NCBI GenBank assembly: GCA_021234155.1
Contig: JAJEKV010000060.1
Location: 8,766,323 to 8,830,322 of the forward strand
From: Isoetes taiwanensis
Lineage: Eukaryota; Streptophyta; Lycopodiopsida; Isoetales; Isoetaceae
Length of the DNA: 64,000 nt
Direction: 5' to 3'
The notes beneath the pieces are model-generated. The model was not told the origin of the DNA and did not search any database. It worked only from the letters and a program-made list of their open reading frames with translations. Positions 1 to 11,660 of this stretch are shown one piece after another (the first letter of the stretch is position 1; every line of letters begins with the position of its first letter). The position numbers were made by a program, and so were the translations under genes.

Positions 1-2105
1 TTACTACACACTTGTAGTCAATTGGCATGGAGGTGGATCTTTGAATACCTCCTAGTGAGGGGTAAGTGATTGATCCCACAGGGAAAACTTCGTAGTGGAA
101 CTTGTCCCCTAGGGTAATTTCAGTTCAGGACGATGGCAGGTCGGATCGCAATCCGGGGCCTCCTCCATGCCCCAAAATCGAAAAAACGTGGTCTAAACCA
201 CATCAGGGGCTAACGGTGGCCATCCCAATCAAAACTCGAGGGTCTAAAACTCATCCGGAAATCCGGGGATTTTCCTATACTCTCGGGGCCACTTGGCAAG
301 CCAGCTGGCTGAAAACCAGGATTTTTCCCCCCCATGCATTAATTATGAATTTCGAAGCATAAACACAAAAAAAAGCACGGATAAAAATTCGGGTCTCGAA
401 AAAGGTGAAATCTTGGCGGGATATGCAACATGGCTGCACCACAAGAGAAAATGCACCGACAATAGAAGCACAAGCGAGAGGCATGAGGCGAGGCTTCCCG
501 CCAACCCCCTTTTCGAGGCCATGGTCGGTTCAACGGCCTCTTGGCGGGTAGGGAGCTAGCTTTTTCTTCTCAGGTGGTCACATGTATACCACCTAGCAGT
601 CCTAGTGCTCCTATTGTCACTTCAATCTTCTACGGGGGCCTCGGGGTGAACCCCAAGTATCTTGTTCTCATGAGGCTAGTCCAAGGCAATGGGGGAGGGC
701 CGGACCCCCACTCGGGCAGAGAACTGGCTCGCCAATGGACCCGGAACATCCCCATTACCTAGGGGACCAAGTTTAGGTAGGCAAGACCACCCCCCTCTCC
801 AAGAAACGCCAAAGTAGGTCGTTTTACTACACACTTGTAGTCAATTGGCATGGAGGTGGATCTTTGAATACCTCCTAGTGAGGGGTAAGTGATTGATCCC
901 ACAGGAAAACTTCGTAGTGGAACTTGTCCCCTAGGGTAATTTTGCCGTTCGGGACGCGGCGAGGTCGGATCGCCAATCCGGGGCCTCCTCCATGCCCCAA
1001 AATCGAAAACGTGGTCTAAACCACATCAAGGCCAGCGGTGGCCATCCCAATCAAAACTCGAGGGTCTAAAACTCATCCGGAAATACCGGGATTTTCCTAT
1101 ACTCTCGGGGCCACTTGGCAAACCAGCTGGCTGAAAACCAGGATTTTTCCTGCCCCATGCATTAATTATGAATTTCCGGAGCATAAACACAAAGAAAAGC
1201 CTGGATATAAAATTCAGGTCTCGAAAAAAGGTGAAATCTTGGCGGGATGTGCAGCATGACGCTGCACACACATAAGAAAAATGCTGCCGGCAATAGAAGC
1301 ACAAAGCGGAGGCATGAGGCGAGCTTAGAGCCAACCCCTTCCCGAGACCACTTGGATTGGTAGCGTCCTACTAGGTAGTGGAGCTAGCTTTGCTTCTCCG
1401 TGGTCACATGTATACCACCTAGCAGTCCTAGTGCTGCTATTCTCACTTCAATCTTCTACCGGGGGCCTCGGGGTGAACCCCAAGTATCTTGTTCTCATGA
1501 GGCTAGTCCAAGGGGGGGGGAGGGGGCCAATTTGGACCCCCACTCGGGAGCCAGAGGCTGGCTCCGCCAATGGACCCGGAACATCCCCATTACCTAGGGG
1601 ACCAAGTTTAGGTGGGCAAAGACCACCCCTCTCAAGAAGCGCCAAAGTAGGTGGTTTACTACACACTTGTAGTCAATTGGCATGGAGGTGGATCTTTGAA
1701 TACCTCCTAGTGAGGGGTAAGTGATTGATCCCACAGGGAAAACTTCGTAGAGGAACTTGTCCCCTAGGGTAATTTCGCCGTTCGGACGGCCTTGGCGAGG
1801 TCGGATCGCCAATCCGGGGCCTCCTCCATGCCCCAAAATCCCGTGGTCTAAACCTTGTCGGGGCCAGCGGCCATCCCAATAAAAAATCGAGGGTCTAAAA
1901 CTCATCCGGAAATACCGGGGATTTTCCTATACTCTCGGGGCCACTTGGCAAGCCAGCTGGCTGAAAACCAGGATTTTTCCCTGCCCCATGCATTAATTAT
2001 GAATTTCCGGAGCATAAACACAAAGAAAAGCACAGATAAAAATCCGGGTCTCGAAAAAAGGTGAAATCTTGGCAGGATGTGCAGCATGGCCTGCATCGCA
2101 TGAAA
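1..2105. repeat. Tandem array of a ~0.83-kb unit, 2.5 copies
   Basis: The block opening with TTACTACACACTTGTAGTC starts at 1, 824 and 1656, giving periods of 823 and 832 bp. The third copy follows the others to about 2105 and then diverges. Each unit carries the same landmarks in order, including the ACTCATCCGGAAAT block and the AATCTTGGC(A/G)GGAT block. Copies differ mostly by short indels, many at CG-rich spots. Short open frames inside are the same shadows repeated and show no protein-like conservation. I do not recognise the family; an LTR-derived satellite or a spacer array are both possible, and no rRNA sequence is present. Confidence 0.85.
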
Positions 2106-2329
2106 AATGCACCAGCATATATACCTTTCGGAGACTCCCCTCACAAGAAAGGGGCGGCCGAGAGGTACTGCCCGGTGTTTGCAGCACATCCAAGGTCCAT
2201 GTCACCATCATCTAGCCATGTCACCTAAAATTTGCCAACATCACCCAATGAAAAGACCAAAGATGGACATCTTTGGTTTTTTGGCCTAGTCAAAACTTGA
2301 CCTTGCTTACTTGGCATGCCATGTCACCA
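2106..2329. other. Junction between two tandem arrays, no gene seen
   Basis: Sequence between the 0.83-kb array and the minisatellite. It holds a small inverted motif around an AAGATGGACATCTTTGG-like palindrome near 2259-2278 and no convincing open frame. Confidence 0.5.
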
Positions 2330-3826
2330 CTTGGGGTGCCTAGGTGGCATGCTTGAGACTAGGTGGCATGCACGAGCCACCTTGGCATGTTGGAGCATGC
2401 ATGGCATGTTGGAGCCACCTTGGCATGTTTGAGCCTAGGTGGCATGTTTGAGCCACCTTGGCATGTTGGAGCCCACGTGGCATTATGGAGTCCACGTGGC
2501 ATGTTTGAGCCACCTTGGCATGTTGGAGCCTAGGTGGCATGTTTGAGCCACCTGGCATGTTTGAGCCACACATGTTTGAGCACGGGTGGCATGTTGGAGC
2601 CTAGATGGCATGTTTGAGCCACCTAGGAATGTTGGAGCCTAGGTGGCATGTTGGAGCCCCGTGGCATGTTTGAGCCACCTTGGCAGAGTTGGACATAGGT
2701 GGTATGTTGGGCCGTGGCATGTTTGAGCACGTTGGAGCCTAGGTGGCATGTTTGAGCCATTTTGTCATGTTTGGCTGACCCTAGGTGGCATGTTGGAGCC
2801 ACCTTGGCATGTGGGAACCACCTTGGCATGTTTGAGCCTAGGTGGCATGTTTGAGCCATCTTGGCATGTTGGAGCCCACGTGGCATGTTTGAGCCACCTT
2901 GGCATGTTTGAGCCAACTTGGCATGTTGGAGCCTAGGTGGCATGTTGGAGACCCATTAATGTTTGAGCCACCTTGCCATGTTAGAGCCTAGGTGGCATGT
3001 TGGAGCTGTGTGGCATGCTTGAGCCACCTTGGCATGTTGGAGCCCCGTGGCATATTTGAGCCACCTTGGCAGGATTGGAGCATAGGTGGCATGTTAGAGC
3101 CCGTGGCATGTTTGAGCATGTTGGAGCCTGGGTGGCATGTTGGAGCCACCTTGGCGCGTGGCATGTTGGAGCCCCGTGGCATGTTTGAGCCTAGGTGGGC
3201 GGGGTTAGAGCCACGGTGGCATGTTGGAGCCTAGGTGGCATGTTTGAGCCAACTTGGCATATTTAAGCCTAGGTGGCATGTTGTGAGCCACCTTGGCATG
3301 TTGGAGGCTAGGTGGCATGGTGGAGCCCACGTGGCATGTTTGAGCCACCTTGGCATGTTTGAGCCTAGGTGGCATGTTGGAGCCTAGGTGGCATGTTTGA
3401 GCCCACCTTGGCATGTTTGAGCCACACGGCATGTTTGAGCCTGGGTGGCATGTTGGGAAACCTAGGTGGCATGTTTGAGCCACCTTGGCATGTTTTAGCC
3501 TAGGTGGCATGTTGGAGCCACCTTGGCATGTTGGAACCCTAAGTGAGCACGCATGGCATGTTTGAGCCTATGTGGCATGTTTGAGCCACCTAGGAATGTT
3601 GGAGCCTAGGTGGCATGTTGGAGCCCGTGGCACATTTGAGCCACCTTGGCAGAGTTGGACATAAGTGGCATGTTGGAGCTGCGTGGCATGTTTGAGCACG
3701 TTGGAGCCTAGGTGGCATGTTTAAGCCATTTTGTCATGTTGGAGCCTAGGTGGCATGTTGGAGCCACCTTGGCATGTTTGAGCCTAGGTGGCATGTTAGA
3801 GCCACCTTGGCATGTTGGTGCCCACG
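2330..3826. repeat. 19-bp minisatellite, ~1.5 kb, alternating two variants
   Basis: About 1.5 kb is made of 19-bp units of two alternating kinds, GGCATGTTTGAGCCACCTT and GGCATGTTGGAGCCTAGGT, giving a 38-bp higher-order dimer. GGTGGC and GCCACC flank an 8-nt spacer in many dimers, so single strands can form 6-bp hairpins repeatedly; an example is 3465-3484. Many units have 1-3 bp indels. Long open frames on both strands arise because three units equal 57 bp, exactly 19 codons; they are not evidence for a protein. Confidence 0.93.
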
Positions 3827-3839
3827 TTATGCAAAAATA

Positions 3840-4430
3840 GGTGTTAAGTAATTGAAGTAGTTGAAGTAACTTGTGTTACATGGAATACTAGTATAAGAAC
3901 ATGTGATGGTGCGTGCGTGCATCACATGTAGCAAATCAAGTACTCTGTCCTACCACTATAAAGACCCGTGATATGGAAGGATAGGACATGTAGAGAATCA
4001 AGTAATCTTTCCTACTTCTATAAAGACATGTGAAAATAGAATTATTACACATGTAGAAATTCATGTAATCTTTCCTACAATGCATTATAAAATAAAGTAC
4101 TCATTCCTACTACTATAAAGACATGTGACATGGAAGCATATGACATGTAGAGAATCAAGTATTCTTTCCGAGCTTCTATAAAGACATGTGACAATAGAAG
4201 TATTACACATGTAAAGTAATTCATGTATTCTTTCCTACAATGCCTTAGCAAATAAAGTACTCACGTCTACTACTATAAAGACATGTTAATGGAAGTATAG
4301 GACATGTAGAGAATCAAATATTCTTTCCTACATCTATAAAGACATGTGACAATAGAATTATTAGACATGTAGAAATTCAAGTACTCTTTCCTACAGTGGA
4401 TTGTATTATAAAATGACATGTCACAATAGA
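3840..4430. repeat. 158-bp tandem repeat, about three copies
   Basis: The phrase CTATAAAGACATGTGACA recurs as two alternating half-units. Anchors AAGAC at 3961, 4118 and 4278, and at 4023, 4181 and 4339, give periods of 157-160 bp. Each unit contains the ACATGTAGA(G)AAT motif twice. Edges are degenerate, with related fragments to about 4430. No coding potential. Confidence 0.85.
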
Positions 4431-4715
4431 AGAAACTACAAAACAACAGTGGATGTTTTAGTCCACTGAAAAAAGAACACCATTATCGAACAAAACCATA
4501 CCTTCACAAATCCACATGTAGGATTCTTTGAAAACAGGACATGTAGACCTACCAAAACTGATGTTTTCAACAGTGGACCAAAAACCGGGGTGAGTGTGAA
4601 GAACACACTAAACTTGATGAATTTGAGAAAAGTAATATGGTAAGGCTAGTTCCAAGGTAGGAATTAGTTAGAATAGCATGTTTAAATTACTTAAATTACT
4701 TAAAAATGTGCAAGA

Positions 4716-4780
4716 TCTCACAGCTCGCGCCTGGTCAAAGAACTAAACTTTAGTTTTTGAGCAGGGCGCTACCTGTGAGA
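4716..4780 (+). other. Leader hairpin of the LTR element, copy A
   Basis: Nested inverted repeats: TCTCACAG at 4716-4723 pairs with CTGTGAGA at 4773-4780, GCGCC pairs with GGCGC, TCAAA with TTTGA, and AACTAAA with TTTAGTT around a single C. The result is one long near-continuous hairpin. The same structure occurs twice in copy B, at 61553-61619 and 61744-61808. Confidence 0.8.
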
Positions 4781-5169
4781 CCTCCAAACTTTGAACTTCC
4801 ATAACTTGAGCTACAGAGCTTCAAACCGCCTGAAAATTGTTGCAATAGGACCGTTAGACAGCCTAGAATCCATTTATGACGTCAAATTAGGCTAGAAATG
4901 TCAAACCCCAGCTCAAAATGACCAAAATTCCTCAAACCCTTGAATTGTTTTTCCAAACTGTGGTTTGTTTGTAAATAGAAGCATACCCCATTAGTACTTC
5001 GCAAGTATTGCTCTCAGCTCAAAGCTGATGCCTTACTCCTAGATAGAAGTGCCCAAGAACACCCCTTTGTTATAGTCATCTAGACCTCAGCATACCAACC
5101 CAAGTCCAACTGTTGGTACATCACCTCTGGTCATGCCAAAAGCATAAACCTTGACCTAATTTAGTGTCC

Positions 5170-6603
5170 TCCTAATAGAGTTTGACTTATATAGCCGCCA
5201 CATTGACACTCCCTATTGCCGGGATACCTAGAAAGGAGCTAGAGTCTAGAGCTGCCCAAGTCACCTCATGTGTAGAGATTGGACTCCCCCAAACCAACTT
5301 TGTTAGGACCTTAGAGTATGCCTCAAACATCATGGAGGTTTTGCAAAACAACCCTCATGTCATGCCATACCACACGTCCTAATATCCATAGACTTGGAGA
5401 TTATAGATATGTCTCCAAAAGCTCTGCTCGAGCCATCTTGCTTGCTTATAGAGCCCAAAATGTTGTAGGAGAGCCCTTCAAGTAGACCCTTAGACTCTAG
5501 AATATACGAGCGTTACTTTCGAAGGACGGGGCTAGAGCCACAGAAGAGGTAGAGGCGCAACCCCTTGAAGACATCAAGGTCCCAACCGACGTACAGACAG
5601 ATAATGAGAGGAGACCGAAAAGGCAGACCCAAGAGAGGGAAGCACAACGACAAACACCTAAACTGACAAACGAGTAGAACAGGACACCATCGGCCTAGCA
5701 TCAATCTTCATCAAATGGGAAGGATATTTGGTAACCAAATGCATCAAGAATTTTCTAGATGTCAACCTCTCGCTACCACGTCCATGAGCTCACATCGCAC
5801 GGAGGATCTCGATGCCTTCACCAACTTGACGCACATGAGTTTCAAATGGAAGAACGCAAGGCAGCAAAATACAGGTGCAGGAAGACGTTAGAATCGATAC
5901 CGCATTAGCATCACGAGCTAGGGCCAGAAGGCATAATCTTATGTCGAGGAGAGAAGTCATGGCGACACAGGAGCGTATAGAAACCGGAGGGAAGACCACC
6001 ACGACCTTGCAGCCCAGTAGCTCAAGCAAATGTCATGCAATGTCAATAAAAGGAGCAACCAAGCTACGCAACCACAAAGCACCTAAGGCTGACGGGACAA
6101 GCTTCCAGCTCCTTGCACGGCAAAGAGAACTTTCATCGGTTCCAAAAAGTAGGAGACCATGAAGGGGAGGAGACGCATATCAGGGAAGGAACATCTCCGA
6201 CTTGAAGGCCTATATCAGCATTAGGGGCAAGATCAAGGAGGGAGCATATTCTGCTCGAACAAGAATTCCGGACCCAGAAACACCTAGAAACCAAAGGAAG
6301 GACGACCTTACTACGTCAGCCCAGGAGTACGAGACTCGAATGGATAGGACCCAAAGGACGGAGGAGACGACCTAGCCAGCAGGTACAAATCACGCAAAGG
6401 TGACCAAAAGGAGCTATGATAGGTGCAATGAAGACGATCACACTTCCAGGCACAAGAGAGGCACCTCGGAATGGAGCAAAGCCCAAGCAACAGGAGTTGC
6501 ACTCAGAAATTCAACATGCGAAGGAATGACAATGCCTGCCTACCGACCACGATCTCAGAGCTTCGAAGATATTCAAGAATGGTTGACTGCAACAGCTAGG
6601 TGA
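5170..6603 (+). pseudogene. Gag-position open frames of the LTR element, copy A, broken
   Basis: This is the counterpart of the region in copy B that holds a 218-codon open frame at 62981-63637. Here the frame is split by indels into pieces around 5182-5382, 5875-6162 and 6400-6603. The predicted product is basic and Arg/Lys/Ser-rich, ends with a motif like SFEDIQEWLTATAR, and has no zinc knuckle that I can see. Its place behind the leader suggests a gag-like or element-specific protein, but I do not recognise the family. Confidence 0.35.
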
Positions 6604-6962
6604 TCCTACTCAAGCGATCAACGGCACCGCACAACGGCAGCCTTGCAACGACACACCGCATGTAGGGATGTTGAGCGGTCACCGCATTCCTCGCGACGAA
6701 TATACACATTAAGGAGGAGCATCTTTCTCAAGGGATCACATCGACAAACACTCTTCGCAACTAGCGTGACGAACTTGGATCAGACATGAAGCTCAACAAT
6801 AGTAGCAGCGTCTCAAGGAATCTCGGAGTCAACCAGAACGAAGAAGATGCAGTAAAACCGAAGAATCAAACGCGATAGGAGGAGGGGAAACCCTAAAGGA
6901 GTATAAACATTTAAGTAGATCTTCGTAGTTGTTTTGGAAAAGTGGATGAATTAAAATTCCAA

Positions 6963-9900
6963 TGTAAATGCGTATATGTGTATTGTATACCTCGGATGTT
7001 CACAGATATAGTGGAGAAACATGAGTACAGTCATGTTTTATGGATTTAGCACTTAGATCAGGAAGCTCCTTCACTTCGACTACCAAAAGAGGAAGCAAGG
7101 AAGCACAACAATAGCCCAAGATCAAAATGGAAGAGCAAGTACGAGGGAGAAACGATCGGAGGCCAAGCAAACCTTCGACTCCAAACACTTCCAGAAGTGC
7201 CCTCAAATAGAAGACCGCTCGTCCACCCAATGTCGAAACAAAAGACAACACCGTCATGTCAAGATCATCACCACACGGGACATCGTCCGATGCAACACTA
7301 CCTCTTGTGACAAAGAACAACACTTGACGAACTTATGACACGAGTGGCCTCAACAATAGGAGGAACGCTCCGGGCAACAACGAGCCAACTAAGAAGGCAA
7401 CATCTCGACAACCATAATTCCACCTTGTGGTAATATAGGGTGATGCGCTTGATGACACGTGTATTAGATGGAGATGCACTTACGAAAGCCAACTGCGACG
7501 AGGAGATATGCCTTCAACAACTAGGTGATGGCTTCACGTACTCCTACCAAGAATTAGAAGAGAAGAAGCCGATCATACCTCCGGCATGTGGCACGCCAAA
7601 CGCCCAAGGTAGAAGCATTCGACACCTTAACGACAAGGATAGCAACCGGAAGCACCTTCGCAAAAAGAGAGTTCAAGATAATAGCCGGGCTATTCAACAA
7701 CAGGAGTATAATTAAAGGCGGTACTCCTTCAACTCAAGGGTCAAGCTGCCTTGAGATATAAGGATCCATCATCCCGACAATATAGCCAAGGGAGGAGAGC
7801 CATGATGCTTTACTTGCCCGAGACCGACATGTATAGAGGGACAAAGGTCGTCGAACCGAAAGCTGGAGAAGTGCTAGCAACCGACTTCTTCCACGAGCTC
7901 CCTAGAGGCAACAGGAGGATCAAAACTGACGAGCACAATCAAAGCCACCGGAAGGTACCTCAAGACAAGAAGACGGCATAGTGGAACGTGACAACGCCCA
8001 AGCCATGTGATCGAGGGATCAAACAAGGAAGTTTGGAAGCTCGATGGAGAAGCAACTAGGCGAGGCGAGCCGATGACTTGCACGTGGACTTGCATGCAAC
8101 TTGGTGAACCCAAGGATGGACGATTCAAAGAACAACTGCAGAAGAGAACAACTCCAGAGGAGTATAGCCAAAGGAATCGCGCACAGCCTCAAGAGACGCC
8201 TTCAAATAGCTTCGAGTATCATGAAGGGGGGGATAATTACCGCCCGAGAACAGGATCAGAAAGCGATCCCAAATGTTGAAGCATCAACGACCAGCACACC
8301 TTTAGTTAGAATGTGATCCAAAGCGTGTTGTGCCATAGCCGAATAAAAACATCGGAGGGCCCAAGTACATCAACAAGTTACCCCAGTGTAATGAAATGAC
8401 GACAAATAAGAGGATATGGATCGTCGGCACCATTGCACCGGAGGAACACCGATGACATTGCCAAGGAATAGGTGTGCAACTTCGGGAGGCACAAGGGGAC
8501 CTAATAGCGCTAGTAGTAATTGTAATTATGTAAGCTATATGTTTTGCATGTATAGTTCCCCTGTTATTCCTTCCCTCCCATAGCATAACGGATCAAAAGA
8601 AGAAATGTCAGGCAATTTGCAGGGGTGAAGCAATCCACATCCTCAACACTCTTCGGGCAACATGATAGCGACAAGAGGACTCGACGTATGAGACATCGAT
8701 GGAGTCGAAGAAACAATATCGGATCTGAGTCGTTAGTCGCCAAGACAAAGAGTTCAAGATGAAAAACCTTTTTTTCCAACGGCGCCACCTTCAGGCTTTT
8801 GAAAAGAGGCATGGAAGATTTCAAGTGATCAACTACACCAGCAAGCCACCAGCAATGAGAGGCTTCTAACGAACAAAGTCAACCTCTACATCAAAGAGGA
8901 TCCACCGTCAAGGAGACCAAGTATCGAAATTTACTTTAAGAACGTTACCTTGCTATTTCAAGCAGGCAAGGAGTGGATGAGCTTCTAGCAAGCTCAAGCA
9001 TCTAAGGCCATGGGGCCTAGTAGGTTAAATGTAGGGATGGTAACATCCATATTGGGATTAGAAGGCATTGTTAGACATTCTCGCCGAAAGGATTGCCCCA
9101 ATATTGAGCTAAGCGTCAAATATTGGGAAGGAAACGCATAGGAGTAACTAAAATTATACACGATTGTTAACGACATCCAACATATTGAAACCACTTGGTG
9201 AGATTGATCACCTCGCTAAGAAGGAATCATTACTAGGATAATTGTTGACCATGTATAAATCTAGTACCTCCAAAAGAATAATCCAACCGAAAGAAAAGAA
9301 GTAATCTAACAAGTCCGGCCAACTTGTTACGATGACATCAATTCGATTGGTAGGAATATTCCAAGAGTTTAAATAACTAAGAAAGGGGGAATCTCTAGAA
9401 TATAAAAGAATAGTACATGTAAGATACATCTAAAATTACAATTATAGTAATCAAATAGTCTTTTGAGACAAAAGGAATTGTCATGATGACAAAACCTTGT
9501 GGTTTAGAATCGTTCTAACTAAGTAGGTAACCCATAACTATATTGAAATAAATGATAACATAATATGTGCATCCATCTTAGATGATTATATATGTCAGCT
9601 AAGGCTAGTAAATTAATGCGCTAAGTAAGAAGCGTATAACCTCTTAAGGGAGAGAATAGATATGACGCTGTGTACAACGCCATTAAAGGAGTGCAGACCA
9701 TTTTCTTTTCAAGAAAGTGGGAGGGCTCAATCTTATGATTGAACGTACTTGCATCAAATTGACCGACCCGTAGAATAGAGTTCACTCCGGCAATGGCCGA
9801 AGAGAATAGAGCGTAAGCTAGATAGATACCTTAGTGCTCAGGTGGCCTTCAACGTGCGAGACCGACGTAGTAGCTAACTACACCAAGGAATGGAGCAAAA

Positions 9901-11037
9901 CTATGGGAGCAACGCAACGACCAAGTCATCTCCAAATTACTCGACGCCGGCTCAATGGGTGGATGCATTCTAGCCTTAGGTAAGGCGTGTGCATGCATTA
10001 TAAGCTTTAATGTATCTTATAAATAAGTTACATATAGATCCTAATAATTGCATAGAAATTACTGTACGTATATGTATCATACCGAAATAAGTTAAATAAC
10101 AACGATAATGGAGGTAGCATGTTAATTAATCCTTCGCAAGGATGTTATAAATATAAATAGAAAATAGAATTCGGATATACTTAAGTGCATCTTAGGGATA
10201 TACTTCCAAGGGTAATGCAAGACCCAAGGAAGAGAATAAGAAGCACATCTAATTCTTGTGTATGATAATTAAAACCTTCTCTATGTAACAATAGGTCTAA
10301 AATCAGGGTTATTGTTTAAATAATCGCGATCTAAAAGTAATTAAATATTGTAAAGCTTAGAGTAAATATAATTGTACTATCGGAAGTAATGCATCCGATA
10401 CTATGATAATGTTAATTCATAAATATTACCTTAGGGTAATTATGTAAATCACATGCATTAAAGGAGCCAAAGAAAATCGCCGGGCATGTCGATTTGTGTA
10501 GATCTATAGCTTGCCTAGTTAAGTATAATCTACGATGCAACCTATGAGGTAAGGGTTGCATGCGTTGTTACCGATGATGAGATTACTACTACTGGTGATC
10601 TCTAGGACCGGGTGTAATGTCAATGTAGGCATGACCGCTGTTCCGCTTTGGAAAGTCTACTGGCCCCATGGAAGTAGACGACCTCGAGAGAAAGGAGGTC
10701 ATTGAGGAATGCATTGATAGGAAAAGCACCTCTAGCCCCATATATGCTTTGATAGGAGGAATCTGGCCTTCACGCCCCATATACGGGAAGGACCTATCCT
10801 CCACGCTGGGCAACTAAAGGTGTAGGCATGAGCGGCATACGGTGCATTATAGGGCCGCCTCTCTCGGCCACGATGGAAGAATCATCCTCTTCCTACGCCG
10901 GGAGATTAGCCATGCATTCATGTAGATAGGTGGGGTGGTCACCATATAACCAAAATTTTAATTAATATAAATGGTAATAACGTAGTGTTGACCTGCAGGC
11001 CAATAAGAGCGCTCTGGAGGGCCACGAGATCGAACTA
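6963..11037 (+). other. Rest of the internal region of copy A, no recognised domain
   Basis: About 4 kb of element interior beyond the part visible in copy B. Open frames of 60-107 codons occur on both strands (7000-7323 minus; 7440-7715, 7751-7981, 8007-8279 plus), hydrophilic and without known motifs. From about 9400 the DNA becomes AT-rich with almost no open frame. The 10430-10445 segment resembles the TACCTTA(A/G)GGTAAT motif of the downstream tandem unit, so a degenerate extra copy is possible. Confidence 0.45.
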
Positions 11038-11552
11038 CGAAGACTTGCAACACAAATTTTGTTATAACGTGTTGCAAGGGATGAAGAGTACCTTAGAAGT
11101 GTAAATTTTGTATGAAATTGATAAACTTTGATAAACTTAAATGTTGTATTAAGTAAGGTTAATAATTACCTTGCATGGATTAAGTTATGAAATCATAAGT
11201 TAATTGGATAATGAAATAGTACAGTAATGTCTTAAACATTACCTTAGAGTAATTCTAATAATTAAGATAGTAAGTATGTAATTATAGATATTGAAAAATT
11301 AATACAGGATTTTAAGGTGCGAAGACTTGCAACACAAATTTTGTTGGAATGTGTTGCAAGGAATGAAGAGCACCTTAAATAATAATTGTATATGAAAGTG
11401 TTAAATTGTGATAAACTAAATGTTGTGATAACGGAGACTAATAAGTACCTTGTTTTAATAGAAGTTACGATTTGACAAGTTATTTGATAATGTAATGGCA
11501 TAATAATGATTTAAAAATATTACCTTAAGGTAATCTTAATAAATGTGTAAGT
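11038..11552 (+). repeat. 282-bp tandem duplication with a conserved hairpin
   Basis: CGAAGACTTGCAACACAAAT begins at 11038 and again at 11320. Both units keep the perfect 10-bp stem CTTGCAACAC / GTGTTGCAAG (11044-11053 with 11069-11078; 11326-11335 with 11351-11360) although the loop differs. Each unit ends in a TACCTTA(A/G)GGTAAT-like palindrome. The array lies just upstream of the polypurine tract. Confidence 0.85.
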
Positions 11553-11649
11553 ACTATAGTAGTATAACGTATGGATCAGGTTGATTGCAGGTTAGCAAGA
11601 TTCCAAGGTGGGGAGACCCACCATCTTTGCGGGACAAAGATCATTTCAA

Positions 11650-11660
11650 GGTGGGGAGAA
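11650..11660 (+). other. Polypurine tract before the 3' LTR
   Basis: GGTGGGGAGAA lies directly before the LTR start TGTGGCG at 11661, the usual place for plus-strand priming in LTR retroelements. A similar AAGGTGGGGAG stretch lies about 45 bp upstream. Confidence 0.7.

Larger units (their letters stand above)
4607..6962 (+). repeat. Internal segment shared with 61637-64000
   Basis: About 2.36 kb is duplicated in direct orientation at the right edge of the window, with the match running off the window end. Copies differ by scattered substitutions and many 1-9 bp indels, for example a 9-bp insertion near 6050 here. Both contain the leader hairpin and the gag-like region. Divergence looks like a few percent by eye. 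Confidence 0.92.

Noticed and set aside
1-2105. Ribosomal DNA spacer
   Set aside because: No 5S, 5.8S, 18S or 25S sequence seen next to or within the unit.
2340-3510. Long minus-strand frames with regular NMP/QHAK/QTCH repeats
   Set aside because: Three 19-bp units equal 19 codons, so any stop-free frame persists; frames shift at each indel and show no conservation beyond the DNA repeat.
2330-4430. CRISPR-like array
   Set aside because: Units are contiguous or degenerate with no constant repeat and variable spacer pattern, and the DNA is eukaryotic.
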